Shown here one piece after another: positions 38,601-52,499 of a stretch of DNA of 64,000 nt. The stretch is taken from contig OX359201.1 of NCBI GenBank assembly GCA_947172415.1, positions 992,001-1,056,000 on the forward strand, read 5' to 3'. Position numbers and translations under genes: made by a program. Below the pieces are notes generated by a model. It worked only from the letters and a program-made list of their open reading frames with translations, was not told the DNA's origin and ran no database searches. The stretch's first letter is position 1, and every line of letters begins with the position of its first letter. The DNA comes from Chondrosia reniformis. Lineage: Eukaryota; Porifera; Demospongiae; Chondrillida; Chondrillidae.

Positions 38601-41311
38601 GTTAGAGCACCAAATGTACATTAATATACTGGAATACCAAATTAATGTATAGTGAGAGATAGGGCAAATGTAAAGATTTATGAAAATTTCAAATTGTCTT
38701 TGGAAATGTTTCATACATGTCTGTGAATGCTGACAGCAAGTTTGAGCTTCATATCTTTCCATTTGACAGAGTTAGAGCACCAAATGTACATTAATATACT
38801 GGAATACCAAATTAATGTATGGTGAGAGATATATAGGGCAAATGTAAAGATTTATGAAAATTTCAAATTCTCATTGGAAATGTTTCATACATGTCTGTGA
38901 ATGCTGACAGCAAGTTTGAGCTTAATATCTTTCCATTTGACAGAGTTAGAGCACCAAATGTACATTAATATACTGGAATACCAAATTAATGTATAGTGAG
39001 AGATAGGGCAAATGTAAAGATTTATGAAAATTTCAAATTGTCTTTGGAAATGTTTCATACATGTCTGTGAATGCTGACAGCAAGTTTGAGCTTCATATCT
39101 TTCCATTTGACAGAGTTAGAGCACCAAATGTACATTAATATACTGGAATACCAAATTAATGTATGGTGAGAGATAGGGCAAATGTAAAGATTTATGAAAA
39201 TTTCAAATTCTCATTGGAAATGTTTCATACATGTCTGTGAATGCTGACAGCAAGTTTGAGCTTCATATCCTTCCATGTGACAGAGTTAGAGCACCAAATG
39301 TACATTAATATACTGGAATACCAAATTAATGTATGGTGAGAGATAGGGCAAATGTAAAGATTTATGAAAATTTCAAATTCTCATTGGAAATGTTTCATAC
39401 ATGTCTGTGAATGCTGACAGCCAGTTTGAGCTTCATATCTTTCCATTTGACAGAGTTAGAGCACCAAATGTACATTAATATACTGGAATACCAAATTAAT
39501 GTATGGTGAGAGATAGGGCAAATGTAAAGATTTATGAAAATTTCAAATTCTCATTGGAAATGTTTCATACATGTCTGTGAATGCTGACAGCAAGTTTGAG
39601 CTTCATATCCTTCCATGTGACAGAGTTAGAGCACCAAATGTACATTAATATACTGGAATACCAAATTAATGTATGGTGAGAGATAGGGCAAATGTAAAGA
39701 TTTATGAAAATTTCAAATTCTCATTGGAAATGTTTCATACATGTCTGTGAATGCTGACAGCAAGTTTGAGCTTCATATCTTTCCATTTGACAGAGTTAGA
39801 GCACCAAATGTACATTAATATACTGGAATACCAAATTAATGTATGGTGAGAGATAGGGCAAATGTAAAGATTTATGAAAATTTCAAATTCTCATTGGAAA
39901 TGTTTCATACATGTCTGTGAATGCTGACAGCAAGTTTGAGCTTCATATCTTTCCATTTGACAGAGTTAGAGCACCAAATGTACATTAATATACTGGAATA
40001 CCAAATTAATGTATGGTGAGAGATAGGGCAAATGTAAAGATTTATGAAAATTTCAAATTCTCATTGGAAATGTTTCATACATGTCTGTGAATGCTGACAG
40101 CAAGTTTGAGCTTCATATCTTTCCATTTGACAGAGTTAGAGCACCAAATGTACATTAATATACTGGAATACCAAATTAATGTATGGTGAGAGATGGGCAA
40201 ATGTAAAGATTTATGAAAATTTCAAATTCTCATTGGAAATGTTTCATACATGTCTGTGAATGCTGACAGCAAGTTTGAGCTTCATATCCTTCTATTTGAC
40301 AGAGTTAGAGCACCAAATGTACATTAATATACTGGAATACCAAATTAATGTATGGTGAGAGATAGGGCAAATGTAAAGATTTATGAAAATTTCAAATTCT
40401 CATTGGAAATGTTTCATACATGTCTGTGAATGCTGACAGCAAGTTTGAGCTTCATATCTTTCCATTTGAGAGAGTTAGAGCACCAAATGTACATTAATAT
40501 ACTGGAATACCAAATTAATGTATGGTGAGAGATAGGGCAAATGTAAAGATTTATGAAAATTTCAAATTCTCATTGGAAATGTTTCATACATGTCTGTGAA
40601 TGCTGACAGCAAGTTTGAGCTTCATATCTTTCCATTTGACAGAGTTAGAGCACCAAATGTACATTAATATACTGGAATACCAAATTAATGTATGGTGAGA
40701 GATAGGGCAAATGTAAAGATTTATGAAAATTTCAAATTCTCATTGGAAATGTTTCATACATGTCTGTGAATGCTGACAGCAAGTTTGAGCTTCATATCCT
40801 TCCATTTGACAGAGTTAGAGCACCAAATGTACATTAATATACTGGAATACCAAATTAATGTATGGTGAGAGATAGGGCAAATGTAAAGATTTATGAAAAT
40901 TTCAAATTCTCATTGGAAATGTTTCATACATGTCTGTGAATGCTGACAGCAAGTTTGAGCTTCATATCCTTCCATTTGACAGAGTTAGAGCACCAAATGT
41001 ACATTAATATACTGGAATACCAAATTAATGTATGGTGAGAGATAGGGCAAATGTAAAGATTTATGAAAATTTCAAATTCTCATTGGAAATGTTTCATACA
41101 TGTCTGTGAATGCTGACAGCAAGTTTGAGCTTCATATATATATATAATTACCTCTCGCCAAAGGTGAGTAAGCTAAATCTTGATCAGGGTTTTGAATCAC
41201 CCTTATGACCTCCTCAGGGACCTTCCACTGTCGTAGCAATGTCATGGCTATAGCAACCTTTCCTTCCAACATGCCAATACATTCTCTCATCTTTCTCGCA
41301 GAACTAGCCTC
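8652..41311 (-). CDS. Death-fold-like protein, 3' part, with a 31.8-kb intron
   Basis: Three minus-strand exons are visible: 41311-41152, 9354-9182 and 8803-8652 (stop TAA at 8652-8654). The first pair join in frame: the donor after a single G (GAGAG|gtaatt) and the acceptor TTGTAG|GT restore a Gly codon. The residues LELLAPVIPLIASKWAGIAK, then a W-x4-N-x2-W helix pair and IFRKIQLDDAAEMLATL, fit a death-domain fold (W-x2-IA-x2-L core), which would make it a signalling adaptor. This family call is inference. The 5' exons were not found between 41320 and 42400. The second join does not keep frame: exon 2 ends in phase 0 after AAG, while the last exon needs one carried base, so a micro-exon, another splice site or an indel is required. 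The intron 41151-9355 holds the whole satellite array. Confidence 0.5.
8870..9175. other. Intron with TTACCC/GGGTAA phrases
   Basis: Part of the last intron of the minus-strand death-fold gene. Phrases of the type 'gggtaatttgga' and 'aattacccc' occur several times in both orientations (about 8865, 8880, 8935 and 9143), which gives modest dyad symmetry. No exon in the right phase was recognised here. Confidence 0.4.
9631..9670 (+). repeat. Dispersed repeat at the left edge of the array
   Basis: The sequence CAAGCACCGAGTTTGGAGGT, followed by GGTGCAT, lies directly before the first satellite phrase. Nearly the same stretch occurs at about 1125-1165 without satellite. Its ends, GCACC and GGTGC, are inverted repeats. 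It may be the end of a mobile element that also carries or captured the array. Confidence 0.55.
11266..12310 (+). mobile_element. TTAA-flanked 1,045-bp insert, copy 1
   Basis: A CpG-richer, non-satellite segment interrupts a class B monomer exactly at its TTAA. The left flank reads like GTATACGA..TTAA of the monomer and the right flank resumes with TTAATGTATG. The TTAA is present on both sides, as in a target-site duplication of piggyBac-type elements, but I find no matching terminal inverted repeats and no transposase. On the plus strand an ATG at 11337 opens a 105-codon frame ending at 11654 (beginning MNGATRNTQGQ), with no family recognised. On the minus strand a 76-codon and a 64-codon frame lack ATG starts. 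Perfect hairpins are visible: CTCTATGG...CCATAGAG near 11785-11815, and GAGAAGAAC-TG-GTTCTTCTC near 11960-11980. A TTAGGGTTAG phrase ends the insert. This copy differs from the other four by Tyr instead of His in the frame (DSIYF). Confidence 0.6.
12311..12640. repeat. Diverged, shortened satellite monomers right of the insert
   Basis: Right of copy 1 the satellite resumes with two atypical monomers: spacing between the TTTGACAGA phrases is 159 and then 155 bp instead of 170. Private phrases include 'gtgtacattgtattaagaaa'. The same block follows all five inserts (from 18940, 21322, 29143 and 34933). It therefore belongs to the unit that was amplified together with the insert. Confidence 0.85.
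17895..18939 (+). mobile_element. TTAA-flanked 1,045-bp insert, copy 2
   Basis: Same length and borders as copy 1, 6,629 bp downstream (39 x 170, minus 1). The 105-codon frame is intact at 17966-18283 and reads DSIHF. Private differences include 'gtaaatacc' near 18302 and an altered T-run near 18703. The flanking diverged monomers are the same as at copy 1, so insert and flanks moved together. Confidence 0.6.
20277..21321 (+). mobile_element. TTAA-flanked 1,045-bp insert, copy 3
   Basis: Lies 2,382 bp after copy 2 (14 x 170, plus 2), with the same TTAA borders and the same flanking diverged monomers. The frame 20348-20665 is intact and, like copy 2, reads KVGLLRQ and DSIHF. Confidence 0.6.
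25140..27180. repeat. Tandem 6-mer higher-order repeat (1,020 bp x 2)
   Basis: Diagnostic variants such as 'gaatactgacagcaaatttg' recur at about 25287 and 26307, a spacing of 1,020 bp (6 x 170). A third related copy lies near 37365. Confidence 0.8.
28098..29142 (+). mobile_element. TTAA-flanked 1,045-bp insert, copy 4
   Basis: Lies 7,821 bp after copy 3 (46 x 170, plus 1). The frame 28169-28486 is intact and carries a Gly-to-Cys change (KVCLLRQ) shared only with copy 5, so these two copies share the most recent ancestor. Confidence 0.6.
31380..33769. repeat. Tandem 7-mer higher-order repeat (1,195 bp x 2)
   Basis: Two blocks of 1,195 bp (seven monomers plus 5 bp) carry the same rare variants in the same order, for example 'cagcaattttgagc' at 32101 and 33296 and 'ccaaacgtacatt' at 32316 and 33511. 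This indicates a very recent unequal exchange. Confidence 0.88.
33888..34932 (+). mobile_element. TTAA-flanked 1,045-bp insert, copy 5
   Basis: Lies 5,790 bp after copy 4 (34 x 170, plus 10). The frame 33959-34276 is intact and reads KVCLLRQ as in copy 4. Beyond it the array becomes increasingly uniform towards 41130. Confidence 0.6.
38160..39190. repeat. 344-bp dimer higher-order repeat
   Basis: A dimer marked by a 4-bp insertion (AGAGATATATAGGGC, near 38481 and 38825) and by 'gagcttaatatc' is repeated with a period of 344 bp (2 x 170 + 4). Confidence 0.85.
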
Positions 41312-41319
41312 CTACAATT

Positions 41320-42400
41320 GATGACAGACATTACTTACAGTATATACATACATACATATAAATATTACTTACAGTATATTACATACATATATATTACAAA
41401 TATGATGTATAGGTATCAGCTTGTTCAAAGAGAGGAATCACCAACAATTACATAATTTGGTAGTTATGATTTATAATATTTTGTGGCTTATTTACTTATA
41501 TATTACTATTAGTCTAATAAGTCTGCCATCTTCAAATTGATTATGAAGATGGCTTCCAATGACAAATTCTTTTTAAATAGTATTCATAACAAGTAAATAA
41601 AAACATTTAAAAAATGAAATGAGAAGTAGGGATGGCAGTCCCTGCAACAGTATCTATCACATCTAGAAAAAGTAACGAAACAAGAAAGTGATCATATGGT
41701 AAGGCTAACATTGCAGAAGTGGCATACTGAAACTTAACTATACACATCACTTCTATGTTTGGGCGCATCATGGATATACTAGAAGTAGGGATCGATGCGC
41801 TGAAAAAAGCTGAAGTAGGAAGCTTTACAAATCTGAAAAGATAGTTAAGAAAGTATTGGATAAAGGGAAAATTTTGTATGGACAGCAGTGAGTATAACAA
41901 CGTACGTACATGTAATTATAATGGCCCCGGACTATATCTGTTCAATGGGACTGCTTGCCAGATTTACTTGTTTATACTTGTCCCTGTATAGTAACACTTG
42001 GCTCCCATAGTTCAGTTGGAGGAGGTGTATAATGCAGATGATTAACAGGTTCTCTGTACCATATAGATCAGTTTATGAAACTGTATACAATCCCTTTGAA
42101 CAGTTTATTGGCTTTGACATTAATTAGTTAGTAGTAAAATTTCTTGTTTCTGTAGCTACTTAGATAATCTATTTGTTTTTACTCTTCTGGAGTATCTCCA
42201 TGGCAACCTGGATTAAATTTTTTCCAACTATACCCGATTTAGGGTCCATTCCAGCTCCAAGTATGTAGCTATGGCTACACTCATCATGTACACACGTCTA
42301 AATGAGTAACAATTCCAGATCTTTACATATAATTTGCATAAATAGAGTTAGGATGTTAAAAAAATAATTTCAAAATTTCTTTGGCACAAAAATTAGTAAT
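41320..42400. other. Spacer between DHX33 and the death-fold gene
   Basis: AT-rich. No convincing exon was found on either strand. A 97-codon minus frame at 41607-41900 has no recognised domain and no clear splice borders. It contains a 31-bp piece shared with about 1778-1809 in the opposite orientation. Confidence 0.5.
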
Positions 42401-47638
<5,238 letters not shown>

Positions 47639-47733
47639 TTTGTTTCAATTGTGCAATATTCAGCGGAGAGAAGCGGGAAGTTTAATTTTATCTAGACATG
47701 ATTTGAACAGCGAATTCATGTAGTGAGTAGGCC
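47639..47733. promoter_or_regulatory. Shared divergent promoter of DHX33 and TRAIP
   Basis: Only 95 bp separate the DHX33 ATG (minus, 47638) from the TRAIP ATG (plus, 47734). The spacer is richer in GC than nearby introns and contains AGCGGGAAG (near 47670), similar to an E2F-type GCGGGAA site. That site would suit replication-linked TRAIP. The promoter role follows from position; the E2F site is inference. Confidence 0.6.
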
Positions 47734-50700
47734 ATGTCTGGATTAAGAGCTTGTCCAATATGTACAGAGTCACTGGAGGAAGATTTAGCAACTTCTCCTT
47801 CATGCGGACACGTTTTTCATTATACTTGGTGAGTGCCCCAACCTCAACATGATGAGTCTTTAGTTTGTCTTCTCTTCCTTTGGAGCGCAGCCTGCATCAG
47901 TGGCTCCTTCAGAAAGAGTCGTGTCCGCAATGTCGTGCTGGCTGTAAGAAGAACAAGATACTGAGATTGTATATGCCCGAATCAAGCTACGACTACGATG
48001 ACGATGATGATCCCGTCTCTACCATGACTACCGAACAGATCAAGGTACGCATACCTGTATGATCAGGTAATATGTATTGCCAAGGACTCAGAAAAGATTA
48101 AAAAGAAGACAAAGATTCCCAGGGTCACTGATGAAGGGTGGAATTCCCAGAAACAGCTGTCTGGCCCAGTGGAGAAGAAGAGAAGTTGAAGGAGAAAAAT
48201 TATTGTATCCTCATTCAAGGAACTCCCTAGGTTCAGTTCTTTATATTCTGAAATAGATGTACGTAGCATGTAAGAAAAATGTTAGATTGTTCATTATACC
48301 ATAGTATATGATTATACTATACGTACATGTGGTGGTTATCACTTTACTTTAACAGAATGAACTAAGGAACACAAAGGGAATAGTAAAGTTGCAAGGTATG
48401 TAGATGTGTTTGGTTCAGTCCCCTGTACCCCAACTTGTTCCACTCCTCTCCTTCCTCGGAAGATGAAGCACTGGCTCATTCCAAACAAGAGACAGAGGAG
48501 CTAAGAGAAGAGAGCAAGGCTTGGAAGTGTCAGTACGACTCACTGCACAAGAAATACAAGATTAAAGAAACTGATTATTCATGTCTCCATGTAAGCTACT
48601 CATATAGTTCTGCACAGCCAGACCCTTTTCCCTAATGGCTGGAAAAGGGTCTGGCTATGCAGGACTACTCATAACTCATATCAGGTTATCTGGGATGAGG
48701 AAGATTGATCTATATATCTTTGACTTTCCTTTATTTTGTCTGTTGGTTCTCTATGCTTGTGCGTTCAGACCCAATTGAAGCAGCTTCAAGGAGAAAGAGA
48801 TAAGATGGTCCAGCAACTCAAAGAGACACAGCAGAAGGTTGATGAGCTGTCCAGCTACCAGAGGTACACAATTGTGCATAGAGGGGGAGAGGCAGGGGGA
48901 GCATTTGCCCCCCCCTCCCCCCCCCCCCCCTATTGTTTTCCCCCCGGCCCCAAGTTCTGCATGCAGCCCTGATTATGTAATGCTGTATCACATTACTGCC
49001 ACTTGTAATCACTTCCTGTATGTACAATGTCATACGGTACGTATCTGTCAAATTTATTACCCTTCTCCTATATATGGTACACCCATATTGGCAGCCATGT
49101 TTTTTAATATGTATACAAGGATAGTACATTTCCTGTGCAGTGTATACAATACAAACAATCACTTTTCCTATATACTGCATTCAGAATGAAAGAGGTACTT
49201 GAAGAAGAGCCTGATGAAGTGGACTACCTGTTGAGGGAGACTCATTTCAATGCTGATGAGCTAGCAAAGTGTCTGGTGGCTACAAAGAAGATTAACAGAG
49301 ATCTTAAGGCAAGCAGAGAGAATGCAAAGGAAGAGGCCAAGGCAATGAAAAGAAAAGTAATTAGTACACAAGACATGCTGTCAATATACGTACCATGATC
49401 CTATGTATAATACAGACTTCAAAATTGATCTAATGTATTATAAAAATACTGTACGTATGTCAAAATGAATATGTATATAGTCATTGATGAATCACTCATT
49501 AATCGCACAGTACTAACAATCTTAGGTGGCTTTACCTCTAATTAAGACTGACAATTTTAGCCCAAATGTACATATACCCTCCTAATATTGACCATTTCTT
49601 AGTTTTGTACATTTAGTTAGGGATTATCCATTTTAAGCCAATCTACACCATATATATATATGTACATACGTAATTGTGGATTTCACCCATTTATTGAACT
49701 AATAGTAATGTAAACATGTGTCTACAAAAATGAGATGTGATGTGGGGAACTTCGTCTCTTTTCCTTTGTAAGGCTCTTCAAGCTCGTGAACTGTTGATAA
49801 GTGAAGTAGTGAAGAGTGAGGCCCTCCAGAAAGAAGTGGACTCACTCAAAGCAGAAATTGAAGATTTAAAACGAAGCAGAAAGGCATCTAACCATGTCGT
49901 ATTCACATCTTCTGGATCAGATTCAGATGTTCTGACAACTCCTGTAACAAAGAGAAAGAAGGTTGATACAGAAGAGGAGGAGGAGACTGATGTAGAGGAC
50001 AGTCACTACTCAGTCCACAAACCAGGAAAATACGACCACTTGAAAGTGGTAGCATCTAGGTTAATGCAGCCCTAGGTTTTTTGATTAAATAATATATTTA
50101 ACATGTACGTACTTATCAAAGTTCTTTTACAATTTCTCATCTTCTTTTCCAGTGTTGGAGTAGATTTGAGTTTTTCATTGACTTCCACATCTGATCGCAT
50201 AAAGAGACACAGACCTTTCACAAAACAAACGGATAATGCACCACTTAAAGGTAAGGGCCTCCTTGTCAGCCGGCTTTGCCACTCTAACACTGTAAAGGAG
50301 TATGATTGTGAATAGTTTTATAATGATTAGTACATATATATGTGTGTATGTGTGAACAATTACTAACATATACATATATGTACATACATTGAAGTACTCA
50401 CAAATGATCAAAAGACGAAGATTCTCAGGGTCACTGATGAAGGGTAGAATTCCTAGAAACAGCTGTCTGGCCCAGTGGAGAAGGAGAACAATCTTGTATC
50501 CTCATCCAAAACGTTCATTATAGGTTTAGTTCCCTAAAGGCTTGTAGATGTAGCATGTTGAAAGTGGTGTTAGATTATTAATTTTGTATATATTGTAACA
50601 TTGGCCACTATTATTGTTTATGTAGTTATACCTATCTATGTACGTAGTTATACCTATCTATGTACGTAGTTATACCTCTGCCGAAGCAGAAAGAGAATTC

Positions 50701-50887
50701 AGAAGTTAGTCAAATAGTCAAACCACTAGTTGGTATGGCCACTCTATGTAGTGTACTCTTCTCTCTTTCCCTCCTGTAGAAGATGAGATTTGGTTACAAC
50801 GGATTTGGAGGGAAATCCACTCACTTGAGGACCAACCACAAACCACATCAAAGGAAATTAAATAGTTTTGTTCCAAGAAAGAAGTGA
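47734..50887 (+). CDS. TRAIP: TRAIP-like RING E3 ubiquitin ligase
   Basis: Exons: 47734-47828, 47864-48044, 48356-48395, 48463-48590, 48769-48863, 49185-49356, 49773-50059, 50153-50250, 50780-50887; about 400 codons (human 469). The N-terminal RING has C7, C10, C23, H25, H28, C31, C51 and C54 (CPIC...CGHVFHYTC...CPQC). A long coiled coil rich in K, E, Q and L follows (exons 3-7), then a low-complexity acidic region. The last exon contains GYNGFGGKST, matching the conserved G[FY][DN]G[LF]GG motif near the TRAIP C terminus. TRAIP ubiquitylates the replisome and acts in replication stress and mitotic disassembly. Join 8/9 is unresolved: exon 8 ends in phase 1, while the GFGG frame needs phase 0. 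The phase-matched frame would instead end at 50865. A small extra exon may be missing. A polyadenylation-like ATTAAA lies near 50895. Confidence 0.85.
48090..48290 (+). ncRNA. Intronic element with hammerhead-like ribozyme core, copy 1
   Basis: In TRAIP intron 2. At 48122-48167 the order is GGGTCA (stem I), CTGATGA (core), a 15-nt stem-loop II with GGG...CCC, GAAAC (core), AGCT, GTC (cleavage-type triplet), TGGCCC (stem I, pairing with GGGTCA through one G-U). Stem III would be the palindrome ACAGCTGT without a loop, as in small type I hammerheads that act as dimers. An A-A mismatch at the base of stem II departs from the usual G-C pair, so activity is uncertain. About 190 bp around it are shared with copy 2 at 50400-50585. 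Confidence 0.55.
48870..48965 (+). repeat. G-run/C-run intronic element
   Basis: In TRAIP intron 5, just after the donor of exon 5. It reads GAGGGGGAGAGGCAGGGGGA, GCATTTG, then long C-runs. A related arrangement (G-run, GCAAATG or CATTTG, C-run) occurs in DHX33 intron 5 (about 46140-46210) and SCYL3 intron 2 (about 57310-57500). It is probably a dispersed repeat family. Confidence 0.55.
50400..50585 (+). ncRNA. Intronic element with hammerhead-like ribozyme core, copy 2
   Basis: In TRAIP intron 8. At 50428-50473 the same layout is kept: GGGTCA, CTGATGA, AGGGTAGAATTCCTA, GAAAC, AGCT, GTC, TGGCCC. Relative to copy 1 the visible changes in the motif are confined to stem-loop II (a G-to-A and a C-to-T), while both core segments, stem I, stem III and the GTC are identical. 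Outside the motif the two elements show several substitutions and small indels. Confidence 0.55.
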
Positions 50888-51159
50888 TTTTGTTTATTAA
50901 AATCATTCATTTCAGAACACTGTATGTACAGTTGTACAAATTCAATGCAAATTTGATGTTAAGTTTAATCTACGTGTACAATTTAATTAGAGAGAATTGT
51001 AAGATTTCCAACTATTATATTGTACAGAACATATGCATATAAAGATATTGGTAAACAGTAACTGTAAATGTACAAGATTAATATAAGTATTTAAGTTGTA
51101 GTACTAAAGTTACGTTGTTCATAACAATAGATATGTTCTTGAAACTGTCTCTTCAGATA

Positions 51160-52238
51160 TTATTTAGTATACCTACGTCTACGTCGTTCTATATTCAAAG
51201 TGGCCACCAGGGGTGAATGATTAGTTACTTCATCACCTACAGGAGGGTCTGATTTGTACAAGGAGTTGTCTACTGCCCACATGCAATCCTTTTTCACAAT
51301 CTTAATTTTTATGTCTAATTGACTGAAAGCACGTTCTATATAATCTTGTTCTTGCCCTGTCTGGTAGCTATGGTCTAGTGCCCCTATGACATCCTTTTTC
51401 GCACTTTTACTTTGCTGCTTTAATGAACTGAAAGCATCACTTAGTTGAGACAAAAAATTAATTTTTGGCAGAGTGCTGTACACGATGGCTCTTGTATCTT
51501 CCAGTTCAACTCTTAGACCTTCGATAGTAGGTTTACGTAGCACAATAAAATCAATTTTTTCCCTTTTGTCTCCATTCCTAGGCCACACCTTTTCATATTC
51601 ACTGATTTGGTACTTATCAGGATCTAACAGAAATATGCTAATGTCAGGATCTAACCGATCGGGAAGTTTGCTAATGTCAGTGTTAAAGTCACCACCAATA
51701 AGCACTGGTATGGTTTTATCAAATTTATCCTCCACCAGCTTAAAGAAGGCTTCGGCACTCTTTGCAGCATTTTCCGGATCCCTTGGGCCATGATAGCTAA
51801 TGAAGACCATCTTCCTACTTTTATATTTTACAACATTATAAGCCATTCTTGTTGACATTTCTGAATCAGTTGACGTGGGCAGTTTAATTGGTCTGGATAC
51901 TTCATCAAAGAGACTACTTTTGAGGAGTACAGCAGATTGGTTTCTTTCTTCATTGCTGGTAGAGCAATAGTAATCAGTTTCCTTTACACCTCTTTCATCA
52001 GCATACATATCAGAGAGATATTCTTTAAGTATCCCCTCATGTCCTCTTTCTAAGGCTACAGGTACCTCTTGAAGAAACAGAACATCGAGTCCAGCACCTT
52101 CTGAAAGAAGGTCTTTTTTTTTTGTAAGTTATATGAAATAACTTTTTTTCTGTCATCTGCTGGACCTGTCCCATTTATGTTCCAACAGCCTATCTTCAAC
52201 CTTTCTACAGTTACAGTGTCACCACCCTTCGTAGCCAT
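51160..52238 (-). CDS. Endonuclease/exonuclease/phosphatase-fold protein, frame broken
   Basis: Single-exon minus-strand gene of about 358 codons from ATG 52238-52236 to TAA at 51160. Family landmarks are in order: KIGCWNINGTG near the N terminus, GLDVLFLQEV (catalytic Glu), GGDFNTD, KIDFIV and NHSPLVATL. These are the metal- and phosphate-binding residues of the EEP superfamily (DNase I, APE1 and relatives), so it probably cleaves phosphodiester or phosphomonoester bonds. The exact substrate is unknown. The frame breaks at a run of ten A (about 52124-52133): the N-terminal frame runs into a stop, while the frame encoding LFLQEV continues to the end. Eight or eleven A would restore it. This may be an assembly indel, a real pseudogene, or a very short intron ending CTTTCAG. 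It lies tail to tail with TRAIP. Confidence 0.7.
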
Positions 52239-52499
52239 ATCTTTTTGAATATGAAAGCTTTCTCTTGATTGATTTGATTCCTTCCTTGCACGAAGTCACT
52301 TGAAAATTACAATCTTGTGACCATCTATATTTAGCAGTTATGCTATGAATGTCATTAAAAGTTATAAATAGCATGACATGCTATTTATAGCATCAATCAA
52401 GTACAATTGTATGATACATAATAAATAAATTGTCACATCTGTAAATGTATAATAGAGAAGTGAACATTTATATAGTATTGCAACTCAGTCGAATGAGCA

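Larger units (their letters stand above)
9640..41135. repeat. 170-bp satellite array, about 150 monomers
   Basis: The phrase 'ttgacagagttagagcacc' returns every 170 bp (for example 9851, 10021, 10191) from about 9670 to 41130. Two monomer classes alternate irregularly. Class A contains 'ttcatacatgtctgtgaatg' and 'tactggaataccaaattaat'. Class B contains 'ttcaatcatgtttgtgaatg' and 'tattggtatacgaaattaat'. Both hold the palindrome AATGTACATT and a longer dyad, TACATTAAT...ATTAATGTA. Higher-order repeats of 344, 1,020 and 1,195 bp are visible. Five 1,045-bp inserts interrupt the array. Minus-strand frames of 60-90 codons inside it are translated satellite. The array lies within one intron of the minus-strand death-fold gene and stops about 15 bp from the splice donor at 41151. 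A monomer near 170 bp is nucleosome-sized, as in many centromeric satellites, but centromere function is not shown. Confidence 0.95.

Noticed and set aside
15900-39106. Repeated minus-strand frames of 60-97 codons (for example MNHFQRVFEIF...) inside the array
   Set aside because: They are translations of the 170-bp satellite; the period is not a multiple of 3, stops occur regularly, and the same frames recur wherever the same monomers do.
9670-41130. Hammerhead ribozyme within the 170-bp satellite
   Set aside because: The monomer has CTGACAG/CTGACAC and GAAAC-like pieces but no CTGATGA core on either strand.
9670-41130. CRISPR-like array
   Set aside because: Regular spacing is due to full-length tandem monomers; there are no short repeats with unique spacers, and the genome is eukaryotic.
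48818-49189. Proline- and glycine-rich frames on both strands near 48.9 kb
   Set aside because: Produced by the G-run/C-run intronic repeat next to TRAIP exon 5.
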